From Mycobacterium sp. BK086 (GTDB lineage Bacteria; Actinomycetota; Actinomycetes; Mycobacteriales; Mycobacteriaceae), in contig SNWL01000007.1 in the NCBI GenBank assembly GCA_004362315.1, positions 124,001 to 188,000 of the forward strand: a DNA stretch of 64,000 bases, given 5' to 3'. This document shows, piece by piece, positions 45,794 through 55,126 of the stretch; position 1 is the stretch's first letter, and each line of letters begins with the position of its first letter. The notes beneath the pieces are model-generated. The model was not told the DNA's origin. It saw only the letters and a list, made by a program, of their open reading frames with translations, and searched no databases. A program made the position numbers and the translations under genes.

Positions 45794-47170
45794 TCAGGCC
45801 GCCACCGCCGAAGCGAGCCGGGCGAAGTTCGCGGCGAAGCGGTCTACGTCGGCCTCGTCGTGCTGAACAGATAGCAGCCATTGCTCCACCTTGCCCCAAG
45901 GCGGCAGGAAGACACCGCCGTTGTGCTGCATGAGCCAGTGCAGATGGCCCAACCGGTCGTCGATCTGGAGAAAGTCGCGGAAATCGTGGACCGGCTCGCG
46001 TTTGAACGTCACACAACCCTTGGCCCCGACACTCACCACGTGCCAACCGTAACCGTGTTCGGTCACCGTCGCTTCCAAAGCGCCGCGAAGTCGCTGAGCC
46101 AGGGCCTCCATGCGCGTGTAGGCGGCCGGCGTGAGAACCTCGGCCAGGGTGGCTCTGGTGGCCGCCATCGCCAACGGGTTCCCATTGAAGGTGCCGACCT
46201 GTTCGTAACTGCCGTCGGCGATCGCCGACATGACGGCGGTACTGCCGCCGATCGCCGCGACCGAGATACCGCCACCCAAAGCCTTTGCCAGACAGACGAT
46301 GTCGGGAGTCACGCCCGACATCGCGGTGATGCCGCCGGGCCCGGTGGTGAAGCCGGTCTTGACCTCGTCGTAGATCAGCAGGGCGCCCTCGGCGTGCACC
46401 AGGTCGCGGATCGTGGCCAGGTAGCCGTCGTCGGGCGGAATGATGCCGGCGTTCATCATGACCGGCTCGACGATCATCGCCGCCACCTGTCCGCGGTGCT
46501 CGGCCAGCGCCCGGGCGACCGCCTCGGGATCGTTGAACGGCACCACCACAACCAGATCTCGGATCGCCTGAGGAATACCGCTGTTGCCGGGCACGCCGAT
46601 CGGATGATCGCGCGGGCCGACCTGATCGGCCTCCGGCAGCACCGAGACCTCCACCGAGTCGTGATGGCCGTGGTAGCAGCCCTCGACCTTGATGATGAGG
46701 TCCCGCCCGGTCACCGAGCGGGCCAGGTGCACGGCGTCCATCGTGGCCTCGGTCCCGGAATTGGCGAAGCGCCACAACGGCAGATCGAACCGGCGGGCCA
46801 ACTCTCCGGAGATCCAGATCGCGTCCTCGGTCGGCTGGGCGAAATGGGTACCGCGGCGGACCTGCCTGCTGACGGCGTCGACGATCGCGGGATGGGCGTG
46901 CCCGGCGATGGATGCGCCGTAGCCGCCGTGCATGTCGACGTACTCGGTGCCGTCGACGTCGTAGACCTTGGAACCCGCACCGTGGCTCATCCAGACCGCC
47001 TGCGGTTGGGCGATCTGCCAGTTCGACGTCGCCCCGCCCGCGAGGTGTTCGCGTGCGCGACTGATCATTTCGGTGCTGCGCGGCTGGCGCGCCAGGAACA
47101 CCTTCTCCTCATCGGCGATCAATTGGTCGACCGCGTCGTGAACCGGGCTCTCGATAATCGGCGAAGCCAC
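45794..47170 (-). CDS. Class III PLP aminotransferase (GSA-like)
   Basis: 458 residues; GTG 47170 with GGAAGG upstream is preferred to an ATG at 47224, which lies at the operator. Motifs: YVDMHGGYGASIAGHAHP, ANSGTEATMDAVHLARSVTG, LIYDEVKTGF, and the PLP Lys in CLAKALGGGISVAA. Related to glutamate-1-semialdehyde aminotransferase but outside a haem locus. In this island it likely moves the amino group of an imported amine or its aldehyde product. Operator copy 2 is 60 bp upstream. Confidence 0.9.
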   Translation of the reverse strand: MASPIIESPVHDAVDQLIADEEKVFLARQPRSTEMISRAREHLAGGATSNWQIAQPQAVWMSHGAGSKVYDVDGTEYVDMHGGYGASIAGHAHPAIVDAVSRQVRRGTHFAQPTEDAIWISGELARRFDLPLWRFANSGTEATMDAVHLARSVTGRDLIIKVEGCYHGHHDSVEVSVLPEADQVGPRDHPIGVPGNSGIPQAIRDLVVVVPFNDPEAVARALAEHRGQVAAMIVEPVMMNAGIIPPDDGYLATIRDLVHAEGALLIYDEVKTGFTTGPGGITAMSGVTPDIVCLAKALGGGISVAAIGGSTAVMSAIADGSYEQVGTFNGNPLAMAATRATLAEVLTPAAYTRMEALAQRLRGALEATVTEHGYGWHVVSVGAKGCVTFKREPVHDFRDFLQIDDRLGHLHWLMQHNGGVFLPPWGKVEQWLLSVQHDEADVDRFAANFARLASAVAA

Positions 47171-47224
47171 GGGGAAACCTTCCACTCGATTGCTGTGCGG
47201 ACCTGCGAAGAAGCGCCGCGACAT

Positions 47225-47252
47225 CTATTGACTGAGCGTTCAGTCTATGCCA
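47225..47252. promoter_or_regulatory. TetR/BetI-type operator, copy 2
   Basis: Palindrome GACTGAGCGTTCAGTC at 47230-47245; the whole 28-bp block is identical to copy 1 at 38590-38617. It sits between the aminotransferase and the binding-protein gene, so it can control both the importer and the aminotransferase-PotA operon. Confidence 0.82.
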
Positions 47253-47304
47253 GAGTCCAAGGTGCAGACAAGACTCGAGAAGACTCGAAACCACGGAGGC
47301 GCGG

Positions 47305-48546
47305 ATGCCAGCACCGACAGGACCCGGCCCGAATCGTCGACAGTTCTTGCAGCGGGCCGCCCTATTGGCGGCTGGAACCCCCGCGCTCGTGGCATTCCTC
47401 GATGCGTGTTCCAAAGGCGGACAGTCGAGTTCGGCACCGACACTCAAAATCGCATCCCCACAGAATCCGGTGAAGTGGGATATCCCGAGCGACAACAAGC
47501 CGATCGCCGACGGGCTGGCCCCGGAAAAGGGTGCCACGCTCCAGCTGTACAGCTATGCCGACTACATCGCGCCTGATGCGATCAAGTCGTTCGAGGACAA
47601 GTATTCGACCAAGGTGCAGGTGTCGACGTTCAACGACACCGATGAAGCCATCACCAAGATTCGCGGCGGCAACGTCGACTACGACATCTACTTCCCCAGC
47701 TACGACCAGATCAGCCGACTGGTCAATGGTGGCCTGGTACGTCCGCTCAACCACAGCTACATCGGCAACATCACCAATGTCTGGCCGGTCTTCTCGAACC
47801 CCTGGTACGACCAGGAGTGGCGGTTCACGGTGCCCTACACCGTGTACACCACCGGCCTCGGCTGGCGCACCGACCAGGTGCCCGCCGATATCGGCGCACT
47901 CAAGAATCCCTATGAGGCGCTGTGGGATCCGGCCTACAAGAACAAGACCGCGGTCATCGACGACTGGCACACCGCGATGGCGATGGTCCTGCTGAAGCTG
48001 GGCATCACCGATGTCAACACCTCGTCGGCCGACGACCTGAAGAAGCTCGGCGATCAGCTGACCGAGCTCGTGAAGGCGACGTCGCCGAAGGTCACTGTCA
48101 CGATGTACAGCGACCTGCCCGCCGGCCAGATCGGCTTGTCACAGATGTGGTCCGGCGACGTCATCAACGCCGTCAACTACCTGCCGGAGGGCACCGGACC
48201 GGAGATCCTGCGCTACTGGTTCCCGTCCGACGGCAAGGGACTGGTCGACAACGATCTGATCGTCCTGCTGCGCGGCGGCAAGAATCCGGTGCTGGGGCAC
48301 CTGTTCCTCAACCACATGCTCGAAACCGAGGTGGCCAAGCAGAATTTCCAGCAGATCGGTTACCAGCCGCCGCAGGTCTCGCTCAATCCGGATGCCCTGG
48401 TTTCCGACGGGCTGGTCCCGGAGAACCTGAAGAGCGCGATCGTGCGGCCGGAGTACTTCGACGTCGGATACCGTCTGCTCGAGCTCGACGCCACCAATGA
48501 CGCTGCCTGGCACAATGTCTGGCGCGCCTTCAAAGCCGGGGGATAG
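47305..48546 (+). CDS. Polyamine/amine-binding lipoprotein of an ABC importer (PotD/PotF-like)
   Basis: 413 residues. The N terminus combines a Tat-like motif (NRRQFLQRAALL) with a lipobox ending FLDAC, so the mature protein is a membrane lipoprotein. The type II binding fold has LQLYSYADYIAPDAIKSFED, DYDIYFPSYDQI and WSGDVINAVNYLPEG, as in spermidine/putrescine-binding proteins. The ligand cannot be told exactly. Overlaps the permease gene by one base. Confidence 0.9.
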   Translation: MPAPTGPGPNRRQFLQRAALLAAGTPALVAFLDACSKGGQSSSAPTLKIASPQNPVKWDIPSDNKPIADGLAPEKGATLQLYSYADYIAPDAIKSFEDKYSTKVQVSTFNDTDEAITKIRGGNVDYDIYFPSYDQISRLVNGGLVRPLNHSYIGNITNVWPVFSNPWYDQEWRFTVPYTVYTTGLGWRTDQVPADIGALKNPYEALWDPAYKNKTAVIDDWHTAMAMVLLKLGITDVNTSSADDLKKLGDQLTELVKATSPKVTVTMYSDLPAGQIGLSQMWSGDVINAVNYLPEGTGPEILRYWFPSDGKGLVDNDLIVLLRGGKNPVLGHLFLNHMLETEVAKQNFQQIGYQPPQVSLNPDALVSDGLVPENLKSAIVRPEYFDVGYRLLELDATNDAAWHNVWRAFKAGG

Positions 48547-49451
48547 TGCTTCAGAAAAAGCCGACACGCAACAGTGGGCTGTGGCCGCTGCTGGCCATGC
48601 CCGGTGTCGTGTGGTTGGCGGTGTTCTTCCTCGCCCCGCTCTATGTGGTGCTGGCCATCGTGTTCGGCCAGATCGATCCGATCTTCCGCACCCCGATCCC
48701 GGTGTGGAACCCGTTGGAGTGGAACCCTTCTCAGTTCACCTATGTCCTTACCCACATCGTGGGCGACAACGGCGTGTTCGGGCCCGCCCTGCTGCGCACC
48801 GCGGTCTACGTCGTCCTGGCCAGTGTGCTGTGCCTGCTGATCGCGTTCCCGGTGGCCTACTACACGGCGCGGCTGTCGGGACGCTGGGCCGGCGTGCTGC
48901 TCGCCGCGTTGATCGCACCGTTCTGGATCAGCTACATGATGCGAATGCTGGCCTGGGTCAACCTGCTTCAGGACGACGGCATGGTCAATCGGCTGTTCAG
49001 TCTCGGCGGACTGTTCGACGTCAACGTGCACTGGTTGACCGGCCAGCCTGTGGTGGTGGTGCTCGGGCTGGTGTACGGCTATGTGCCGTACATGATCCTG
49101 CCGCTCTACGCGGGCCTCGACCGGCTGCCGCAGTCGACGCTGGAGGCCGCTCGCGATTTGGGGGCCAACCGGATCGAGTCGTTCTGGCGGGTGACGTTGC
49201 CGATGTGCCGGCCCACGATCGTGGCCGGTGTCCTGCTGACCTGCCTGCCGATGCTCGGTGACTACTTCACCTCCGACATGCTGTCGGCCTCGCCGAAGAC
49301 GGCGATGGTGGGCAACCTCATCAACGACAGCGTGCAGTCGCCAGGGCAGACCGGGCAGGCGGGCGCGTTCGTGATGCTGGTGTTGATCGTGACCGTGGTG
49401 CCGATGTTCTACTACGTGCGGGTGACCGCGCGCGGCGAGGTGTCGACATGA
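48546..49451 (+). CDS. ABC permease 1 (PotB-like)
   Basis: 301 residues from GTG 48546. About six transmembrane helices and the EAA loop (LEAARDLGANRIESFWRVTL). Standard binding-protein-dependent permease of the polyamine type. Coupled on both sides: one-base overlap with the binding-protein gene and ATGA overlap with permease 2. Confidence 0.92.
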   Translation: MLQKKPTRNSGLWPLLAMPGVVWLAVFFLAPLYVVLAIVFGQIDPIFRTPIPVWNPLEWNPSQFTYVLTHIVGDNGVFGPALLRTAVYVVLASVLCLLIAFPVAYYTARLSGRWAGVLLAALIAPFWISYMMRMLAWVNLLQDDGMVNRLFSLGGLFDVNVHWLTGQPVVVVLGLVYGYVPYMILPLYAGLDRLPQSTLEAARDLGANRIESFWRVTLPMCRPTIVAGVLLTCLPMLGDYFTSDMLSASPKTAMVGNLINDSVQSPGQTGQAGAFVMLVLIVTVVPMFYYVRVTARGEVST

Positions 49452-50326
49452 GGGGGCCGGTCGCCTGGTGGAAGGACCCGTGGCGGCCGCCGCGGATTCT
49501 GCAGGCGGTCACCGCCGGTTACCTGATCTGGTCGCTGCTGCCGGTGCTGATCGCGGTGATCTTCTCGTTCAACGACGGCAGGTCGCGGACCAATTGGCAG
49601 GGTTTCTCGTTCCGCTGGTACTGGGGCGATGCGACCAAATCGGTGTGGCACGACGCCTCGCTGCACACCGCGCTCCTGCAGACCCTCAAGCTCGGCGTGA
49701 TCACCACTCTGATCACGGTGCCGTTGGGCGTGCTGTTCGCGATCGGAATCGACCGCTGGCGGGGGCGGCTGCCCGCCGGCGCCAACCTGTTGATGCTGGT
49801 GTCGTTCGTGGTTCCCGAGGTGCTGCTGGCCGTCGCACTGCTGTTCGTGATGACATCGTTAGCGCTGCCGATCGGGCTGGGCACCTCCGCACAGGTGATC
49901 GGCCTGGTGACGTTTCAGATCGCCTATCCGGCGGTCCTCGTGCGGGCCCGACTCGCCACGATCGGCAACCAATATGAAGAGGCCGCAATGGATTTGGGGG
50001 CGTCGCCGATGGAGGCGCTGCGACGGGTGACGGTGCCGATGTTGTTCCCGGCGATCTTCGCCAGCACGGTGCTGGTGTTCGCCGACGTCATCGACGACTT
50101 CGTGTTGGTGCGCTACCTGTCCGGCAACGCCTCCACCGAGCCGGTATCGGTGAAGATCTACAACACCGCCCGTGCGGCGCCGACCCCGGCGCTCAACGCG
50201 CTGGCCACCCTGCTGCTGTTGGCCGCGCTGGTCGCGGTGACCGTCGGATATCTGGTGTACCGCCGCATGACTCGCGGCGACGACCGTACGCGCGGTGGGA
50301 TTGCCGCGTTCGCAGGCGAGGCATAG
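49448..50326 (+). CDS. ABC permease 2 (PotC-like)
   Basis: 292 residues. About six transmembrane helices and the EAA loop (EEAAMDLGASPMEALRRVTV). Completes the importer with permease 1, the lipoprotein and the ATPase at 44626. The Rieske gene starts 9 bp after the stop, suggesting one transcript for uptake and oxidation. Confidence 0.92.
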   Translation: MRGPVAWWKDPWRPPRILQAVTAGYLIWSLLPVLIAVIFSFNDGRSRTNWQGFSFRWYWGDATKSVWHDASLHTALLQTLKLGVITTLITVPLGVLFAIGIDRWRGRLPAGANLLMLVSFVVPEVLLAVALLFVMTSLALPIGLGTSAQVIGLVTFQIAYPAVLVRARLATIGNQYEEAAMDLGASPMEALRRVTVPMLFPAIFASTVLVFADVIDDFVLVRYLSGNASTEPVSVKIYNTARAAPTPALNALATLLLLAALVAVTVGYLVYRRMTRGDDRTRGGIAAFAGEA

Positions 50327-50335
50327 GCTGACTGT

Positions 50336-51484
50336 ATGTTCAAACAGACTCCGGCGCCGGTGCCTGCCGACGATCTCGCCCTGTCCCTCGCGCCGTTCGG
50401 GCAGTCCCGGATGCTGCCGCGGGAGGCCTACGTCAACGCCGAGGTATTCGAATGGGAGAAGCACAACATCTTCTCCGGCTGGCACTGCGTGGGTCACGCG
50501 AGCGACCTCGACGGTGTCGGCGCCCAGAAGGCCGTGGGCTCGGGTGCTGACGGCATCCTGCTGGTGCGCGGCGAGGACGACACAGTGCGTGCCTTCGCCA
50601 ACGTGTGCCGTCATCGCGGACACGAGATGCTGGCGTGCGGCGCCACCGCCAAACGGCGCGGCATCGTATGTCCGTACCACTCCTGGTCCTACAAGCTCAA
50701 CGGTGAATTGCGCAGGGCGCCAACCTTCGACGCTGCCGAAGGGTTCGATGCCGGGCAGTTCGGTCTGGCCGAGCTGCGGCTGGTGGACTGGCACGGGTAC
50801 CTGTTCGTCGACCCCAGCGGTAGCGATGTCGATTTCGACTCCCACGTCGCCGGCATGGAAGACGTCATCGGTCCCTATCGGCCGGAAGACCTGACCGTGG
50901 TGGCTCGGCACTCCTACGAGCTGGCAACCAACTGGAAGGTGATCGTCGAGAACTACCAGGAGTGCTACCACTGTTCGACGATCCATCCCGAGCTCTCCAA
51001 GATCAGCCCGCCCACCAGCGGCGAGAATCTCGACTTGCCCGGCGACTGGATCGGCGGCTGGATGGGCATGATCGACGAGGCCGAGACCATGTCGCTCAGT
51101 GGGCGCAGCGGTGGCGTCGCGATCAAGGGCCTGTCCGAGCAGGAACTTCGCACCGTGATGTACCTGGTCGGATTCCCCAACTTGCTGGTGAGCCTGCACC
51201 CCGACTACGTCATGACGCACCTGATGACGCCGTTGGCGGTGGACCGCACGCACGTCGAATGCGCTTGGGCGTTCCCGAAAGAGGCGTTGGACAAGCCCGA
51301 TTTCGACCCGTCGTACGCGGTGGATTTCTGGGATCTGACCAACCGGCAGGACTGGACGGCGTGTGAGTCGGTGCAGCGCGGGCTGAGTTCCCCGCATGCC
51401 CGCCCCGGACCGCTGGCTCCCGACGAGGACGGTGTCTACCAGTTCGTGACCCGGGTTGCCCGGGCCTACAGCGGGTCTCGCTGA
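50336..51484 (+). CDS. Rieske non-haem iron oxygenase, alpha subunit
   Basis: 382 residues. Rieske cluster ligands C91/H93 (CRHRGHE) and C112/H115 (CPYHSW). The mononuclear iron site is in NYQECYHCSTIHPEL (His-x4-His type), with the third ligand near the C-terminal FWDLTNRQDW. It resembles choline/carnitine monooxygenases and glycine-betaine demethylases, which cleave C-N bonds of quaternary amines. It needs a reductase; none is adjacent. Being in the importer operon, it probably acts on the imported compound. Followed by a terminator-like hairpin. Confidence 0.88.
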   Translation: MFKQTPAPVPADDLALSLAPFGQSRMLPREAYVNAEVFEWEKHNIFSGWHCVGHASDLDGVGAQKAVGSGADGILLVRGEDDTVRAFANVCRHRGHEMLACGATAKRRGIVCPYHSWSYKLNGELRRAPTFDAAEGFDAGQFGLAELRLVDWHGYLFVDPSGSDVDFDSHVAGMEDVIGPYRPEDLTVVARHSYELATNWKVIVENYQECYHCSTIHPELSKISPPTSGENLDLPGDWIGGWMGMIDEAETMSLSGRSGGVAIKGLSEQELRTVMYLVGFPNLLVSLHPDYVMTHLMTPLAVDRTHVECAWAFPKEALDKPDFDPSYAVDFWDLTNRQDWTACESVQRGLSSPHARPGPLAPDEDGVYQFVTRVARAYSGSR

Positions 51485-51510
51485 ACAGCCGAAGAGCTGG
51501 TAGCGTCCGG

Positions 51511-51534
51511 GTCGGGCGCGCAGGACCGCCCGAC
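51511..51534 (+). terminator. Terminator-like hairpin
   Basis: Stem GTCGGGCG / CGCCCGAC (8 bp) with an 8-nt loop, 27 bp after the Rieske stop. No T-run. Likely ends the importer-Rieske transcript. Confidence 0.6.
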
Positions 51535-51639
51535 GTCCGCTCGAAGAGGCTCAGCCTCCCTGCTCTTCACGACTGACACCTGACCGACCTCCTTCTCGGC
51601 CCGGCCTCGCGGACGCAGGGCATGTGAGAGGAGGCCGCC

Positions 51640-52863
51640 ATGGCCAGCGCCCTGCCCGATAATCCGTCACTCGACCGGCTGCGCACTGATGCGCGCACTC
51701 TGCAGCGCGGCGTTCTGGCGAACGATCCCGAAGCGCTCGACGCGATCCGCCGTCATCACCCCCGCCCCGACCTTGCGCTGCAGCGCTTTCGGCTGCACGA
51801 CGCGCAACTCGCGATCGCCCGTCGCTATGGGTTCAGTGGCTGGCCGGCACTCGTCGAGTACCTGTCGATCGCCGATCAACTCTCGGTGGATCCGGGCCGA
51901 GTCGACGAGGATGCGTTGGTGCCGGCCGACCACTTCTGCGCGCTGTCGTCGCTGCGCTATGACGAGACCGACGCCCCGCCGCGCTGGCAGGCGGCCGCCG
52001 ATCTGTTGCAGGCGAATCCTGCTGTGCCGCAACATCATGTGTGGGCGGCCGCCTCGGCTGCGGATCCAGTGGCGCTGGCCCGTCACCTCAAGGCCCGGCC
52101 CGGGCTGGCGACCACTGCGGGTGGCCCGTTCGGGTGGGTTCCGCTGATGTATCTGTGCTATTCACGGGTTCCGTTGCTGCGCAACGAAGATGACGTCGTG
52201 ACGGCAGCGGTCGCATTGCTCGACGCCGGCGCCGATCCCAACTCCGGTTATCTGTGGCGGGGCATGTCGACTCCGTTCACCGCGCTCACCGGGGTGTTCG
52301 GCGAAGGCGAACAGGGCCCCGGCCGTCAACCGCGGCACCCGTTCGCGCCGGCGTTGGCCCGGCTCTTACTGCAGCGCGGCGCGCATCCCGTCGACCAGCA
52401 GACGCTCTACAACCGGATGTTCCGCGCCGACGATTCGCATCTGCACCTGCTCTTCGAACACGGCCTCGCCGACGCGGGCCCCAGCCCGTGGGAGCAGCGC
52501 CTGGGCGAGGCGATGGAAACCCGCGAGCAGATGTGGCGACGCCAGATCGACTGGGCTGCCGAACACGGATTCGGCGACCGGCTGGCCCTGCTCGCCCGCC
52601 ATGGCATCGACGTCTCGAACGCCGAACTGGTCGAGCAAGCGTTACCCAGAGATCCGAACGCGCGCGACCACGAGGGGGCCACGCCCCTGCACCACGCGGC
52701 GTGGAGCGGCGACCTGGACCTGATCCGCCGGCTCCTGGACGCCGGCGCCGACCCCCGCGTCGTCGACCTCCGCTATGGCACGACACCGCTGGGCTGGGCA
52801 CAGCACGCGTACCAGACCGAGGCCGCCGCCTATCTGGACGGCTGGCAGACTCGCACGCTGTGA
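51640..52863 (+). CDS. Ankyrin-repeat protein
   Basis: 407 residues; GAGAGGAGG lies upstream. Two regions of ankyrin-like helices: VALLDAGADPNSG near 195-210, and the C-terminal DHEGATPLHHAAWSGDLDLI with RRLLDAGADPRVVD. No signal peptide, so a cytosolic binding protein; partner unknown. The stop overlaps the patatin GTG by 4 nt (GTGA), a translationally coupled pair. Confidence 0.8.
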   Translation: MASALPDNPSLDRLRTDARTLQRGVLANDPEALDAIRRHHPRPDLALQRFRLHDAQLAIARRYGFSGWPALVEYLSIADQLSVDPGRVDEDALVPADHFCALSSLRYDETDAPPRWQAAADLLQANPAVPQHHVWAAASAADPVALARHLKARPGLATTAGGPFGWVPLMYLCYSRVPLLRNEDDVVTAAVALLDAGADPNSGYLWRGMSTPFTALTGVFGEGEQGPGRQPRHPFAPALARLLLQRGAHPVDQQTLYNRMFRADDSHLHLLFEHGLADAGPSPWEQRLGEAMETREQMWRRQIDWAAEHGFGDRLALLARHGIDVSNAELVEQALPRDPNARDHEGATPLHHAAWSGDLDLIRRLLDAGADPRVVDLRYGTTPLGWAQHAYQTEAAAYLDGWQTRTL

Positions 52864-53711
52864 CGACGAAACGAGCCCTCATCCTGGCCGGCGGCGGACT
52901 TGCCGGGATCGGCTGGGAGACCGGCATCCTGCGCGGAATCGCCGACGAAGCCCCCGACACCGCGCGGGCGCTGCTGGCCTCCGACGTCCTGGTCGGAACC
53001 TCGGCCGGGTCCACCGTCGCCGCCCAGATCAGCAGCCCGCTCTCGCTGGAGGAGCTCTTCGATATCCAGACCGGCGACACGTCGTCGGAAATCGAATCCG
53101 GTGCCGACTTCGATGCGATCACCGCGCTGTTCCTGTCCGCGGTGGCGCAGCCGGGCGAGGTCAAGGAGAAATTGCAGCGCATCGGGACCGTCGCCCTGAA
53201 CGCACCGACCGTCACCGAGGCTGCCCGCCGGAAAGTCATCGAAGGCCGGCTGCCCTCGCACGACTGGCCCGCGCAGGAACTGCGGATTACCGCGATCGAC
53301 ACCGCGACCGGGGACCTGCGGGTGTTCGACTCGTCGTCCGGGGTCGACCTGGTCGACGCGGTGGCCGCCAGTTGCGCGGTGCCCGGGACCTGGCCGCCGG
53401 TGACCATCGGTGGCCGACGCTACATGGACGGTGGGGTCAGCAGTTCGGTGCATACGGCGGTGGCCGAGGACTGTGCGACGGCCGTGGTGCTGGTGCCGGC
53501 CAGTGAATCCACCCCGTCGCCGTTCAGCAGCGGCACCGCGGCCGAGATCGCGGCCTTCGGCGCACGGACATTCGCCGTTTTCGCCGACGACGCGTCGCTG
53601 GCGGCTTTCGGCCCGAACCTGCTCGATCCGCGCTGCCGCCGGCCATCGGCGATCGCCGGGCGCGACCAGGGCCGTCGGGTGGCGGCGGCGGTCACGGAGT
53701 TTCTGGCGTGA
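52860..53711 (+). CDS. Patatin-like phospholipase 1
   Basis: 283 residues from GTG 52860. Oxyanion GGGLAGIGWE, nucleophile S48 in VGTSAGS, and the catalytic Asp in RYMDGGVSS. It matches the Rv1062 position in the M. tuberculosis gene order. Patatin enzymes release fatty acids from lipids by a Ser-Asp dyad. Coupled to the ankyrin gene upstream; its end overlaps the convergent second patatin by 20 bp. Confidence 0.88.
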   Translation: MTTKRALILAGGGLAGIGWETGILRGIADEAPDTARALLASDVLVGTSAGSTVAAQISSPLSLEELFDIQTGDTSSEIESGADFDAITALFLSAVAQPGEVKEKLQRIGTVALNAPTVTEAARRKVIEGRLPSHDWPAQELRITAIDTATGDLRVFDSSSGVDLVDAVAASCAVPGTWPPVTIGGRRYMDGGVSSSVHTAVAEDCATAVVLVPASESTPSPFSSGTAAEIAAFGARTFAVFADDASLAAFGPNLLDPRCRRPSAIAGRDQGRRVAAAVTEFLA

Positions 53712-54711
53712 TGATGATCTCCGGTCCGGTGTTGCGGTAGCCGTCCAGCGCTTTGGCGGCCAGTTCGCGACCGAGATCGATCATCTCGGCGGCGCGGTGG
53801 AATTCCAAACTGCGGCAAGCGGTTCGGGGCACCTCGATCAGGAGGTCGGGCGGGTAGGCCGCCATCTGATGGCGGGCCAACGCGGCCTGGGCGATGTCGA
53901 TGGTGCGGTTCATCACCGCAAAGCTGCCCAGCTTGGGAATCGGCTGGGGATCCTCGAGAGGGTTCTCAGCCTCCTCGGCGTCCGAGCTGGTGCCGAACCG
54001 GCTCAGCATCGAGCGAGCCGCGGGGGTGTCCAAGATGGAGCGCGCGGTGTTGGTGTCGAGCAGGCCTGATGTGCTGCGCAGCAGCCGGCCGAGCCATTCG
54101 GTGGTGGGGGCGGCCCCGGGATCGGCCGGGGTGCCCTCGTCGGCGGGCGCTGGGCCCGAGAGGCTGACCGCGATGGTGACGTCGGCCTTGACCGCGGAGA
54201 TCGGCGCCATCGGCAGCGGGTCGAGGATTCCGCCGTCGGCGAGCAGTCGGCCGTTGAGCACGTGCGGGACGATGACGCCGGGGATGGCGATCGAGGCCCG
54301 GATCGCCGCGTCGACCGGCCCGCGCTGGAGCCACACCGATTTGCCCGCGATCAGGTCGGTGGCCACCGCGGTGTAGGGGATCGGCAGGTCCTCGATGGTG
54401 GCGTCGCCGAGCATGTCACGCACCGTGTCGAGGATCTTCTCGGCGCGCAGGACCCCCGCGGCGGTGATCGACGGGTCGAGCAGGCGCAGAACGGCCCGCT
54501 GGGTCAAAGTCTTGGCCCAGTCCGCGAATTCGTCGAGAGACCCGCCGGCGTGCAGGCCGCCGACCAATGCGCCCATCGACGAGCCTGCGACACCGACGAT
54601 GTCGTAGCCGCGGTTGCGGAGTTCGTCGATCACGCCGATATGCGCATACCCCCGGGCGCCGCCGCTGCCCAGCGCCAGTGCGGCCCGGCCAGTCGGGGAT
54701 TGTTCGACCAT
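53692..54711 (-). CDS. Patatin-like phospholipase 2 (RssA-type)
   Basis: 339 residues. Oxyanion GSGGARGYAH, nucleophile S45 in VAGSSMGALVGG, Asp in LADGGILDPLP. Matches the position of Rv1063c. A C-terminal stretch of about 140 residues (PIPKLGSFAVMNRTIDIAQAAL) is typical of the bacterial RssA/NTE-like group. Likely cytosolic or membrane-associated lipid esterase. Converges on patatin 1. Confidence 0.88.
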   Translation of the reverse strand: MVEQSPTGRAALALGSGGARGYAHIGVIDELRNRGYDIVGVAGSSMGALVGGLHAGGSLDEFADWAKTLTQRAVLRLLDPSITAAGVLRAEKILDTVRDMLGDATIEDLPIPYTAVATDLIAGKSVWLQRGPVDAAIRASIAIPGVIVPHVLNGRLLADGGILDPLPMAPISAVKADVTIAVSLSGPAPADEGTPADPGAAPTTEWLGRLLRSTSGLLDTNTARSILDTPAARSMLSRFGTSSDAEEAENPLEDPQPIPKLGSFAVMNRTIDIAQAALARHQMAAYPPDLLIEVPRTACRSLEFHRAAEMIDLGRELAAKALDGYRNTGPEIIITPETP

Positions 54712-54741
54712 TGCTCCATTCTGCTCACTGCGTCCCAACGG

Positions 54742-54771
54742 GGAAGGGCACCCCTTGCGGGATGCCCTTCC
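54742..54771 (-). terminator. Hairpin terminator after small secreted gene
   Basis: A perfect 9-bp stem GGAAGGGCA / TGCCCTTCC with a 12-nt loop, 28 bp beyond the stop of the 54800-54985 gene. No T-run. Confidence 0.65.
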
Positions 54772-54799
54772 GTCGTCGGTGCGCGTCGTCGCGCTCCGG

Positions 54800-54985
54800 T
54801 TAGTCGCGCTGGACTGCGTCGATGGTGCCGAGCTTGTCGCTGCCCACCGTGTATCCCAGCGAATCGAATGTGGTGTTGCGGGTGTCACCGGACCCGCTAG
54901 GGGCGGCGGCCGCGGGAGCGGCCAGGCCGATGACGACCGCGCTCATCGCTGACCCCAGCAGGGTGGCGACTGCGAACTTGGTCAT
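54800..54985 (-). CDS. Small secreted protein
   Basis: 61 residues; AAGAAGG precedes the ATG. The signal peptide (FAVATLLGSAMSAVVIGLA) ends PAAAAPSG, leaving a 30-residue mature peptide (FDSLGYTVGSDKLGTIDAV). No Cys. Resembles short mycobacterial exported proteins; function unknown. Followed by a terminator hairpin. Confidence 0.6.
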   Translation of the reverse strand: MTKFAVATLLGSAMSAVVIGLAAPAAAAPSGSGDTRNTTFDSLGYTVGSDKLGTIDAVQRD

Positions 54986-55126
54986 TTTGCTGCCTTCTTT
55001 TCGAGTTTCTCCAGTTACAAGGGAGTAAACCGCGAGGTCAGGCAATTAATTCCATTGGCAGGAACTGACTGGCGGCTGGCAGGAACTCGTCGTCGGGGTG
55101 ACTTTTGCTAGCCGTGATTCCAACGC

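Noticed and set aside
49859-51397. 512-codon antisense frame opposite the Rieske and permease genes
   Set aside because: High-GC shadow frame; the sense strand encodes a clear Rieske oxygenase with all ligands.
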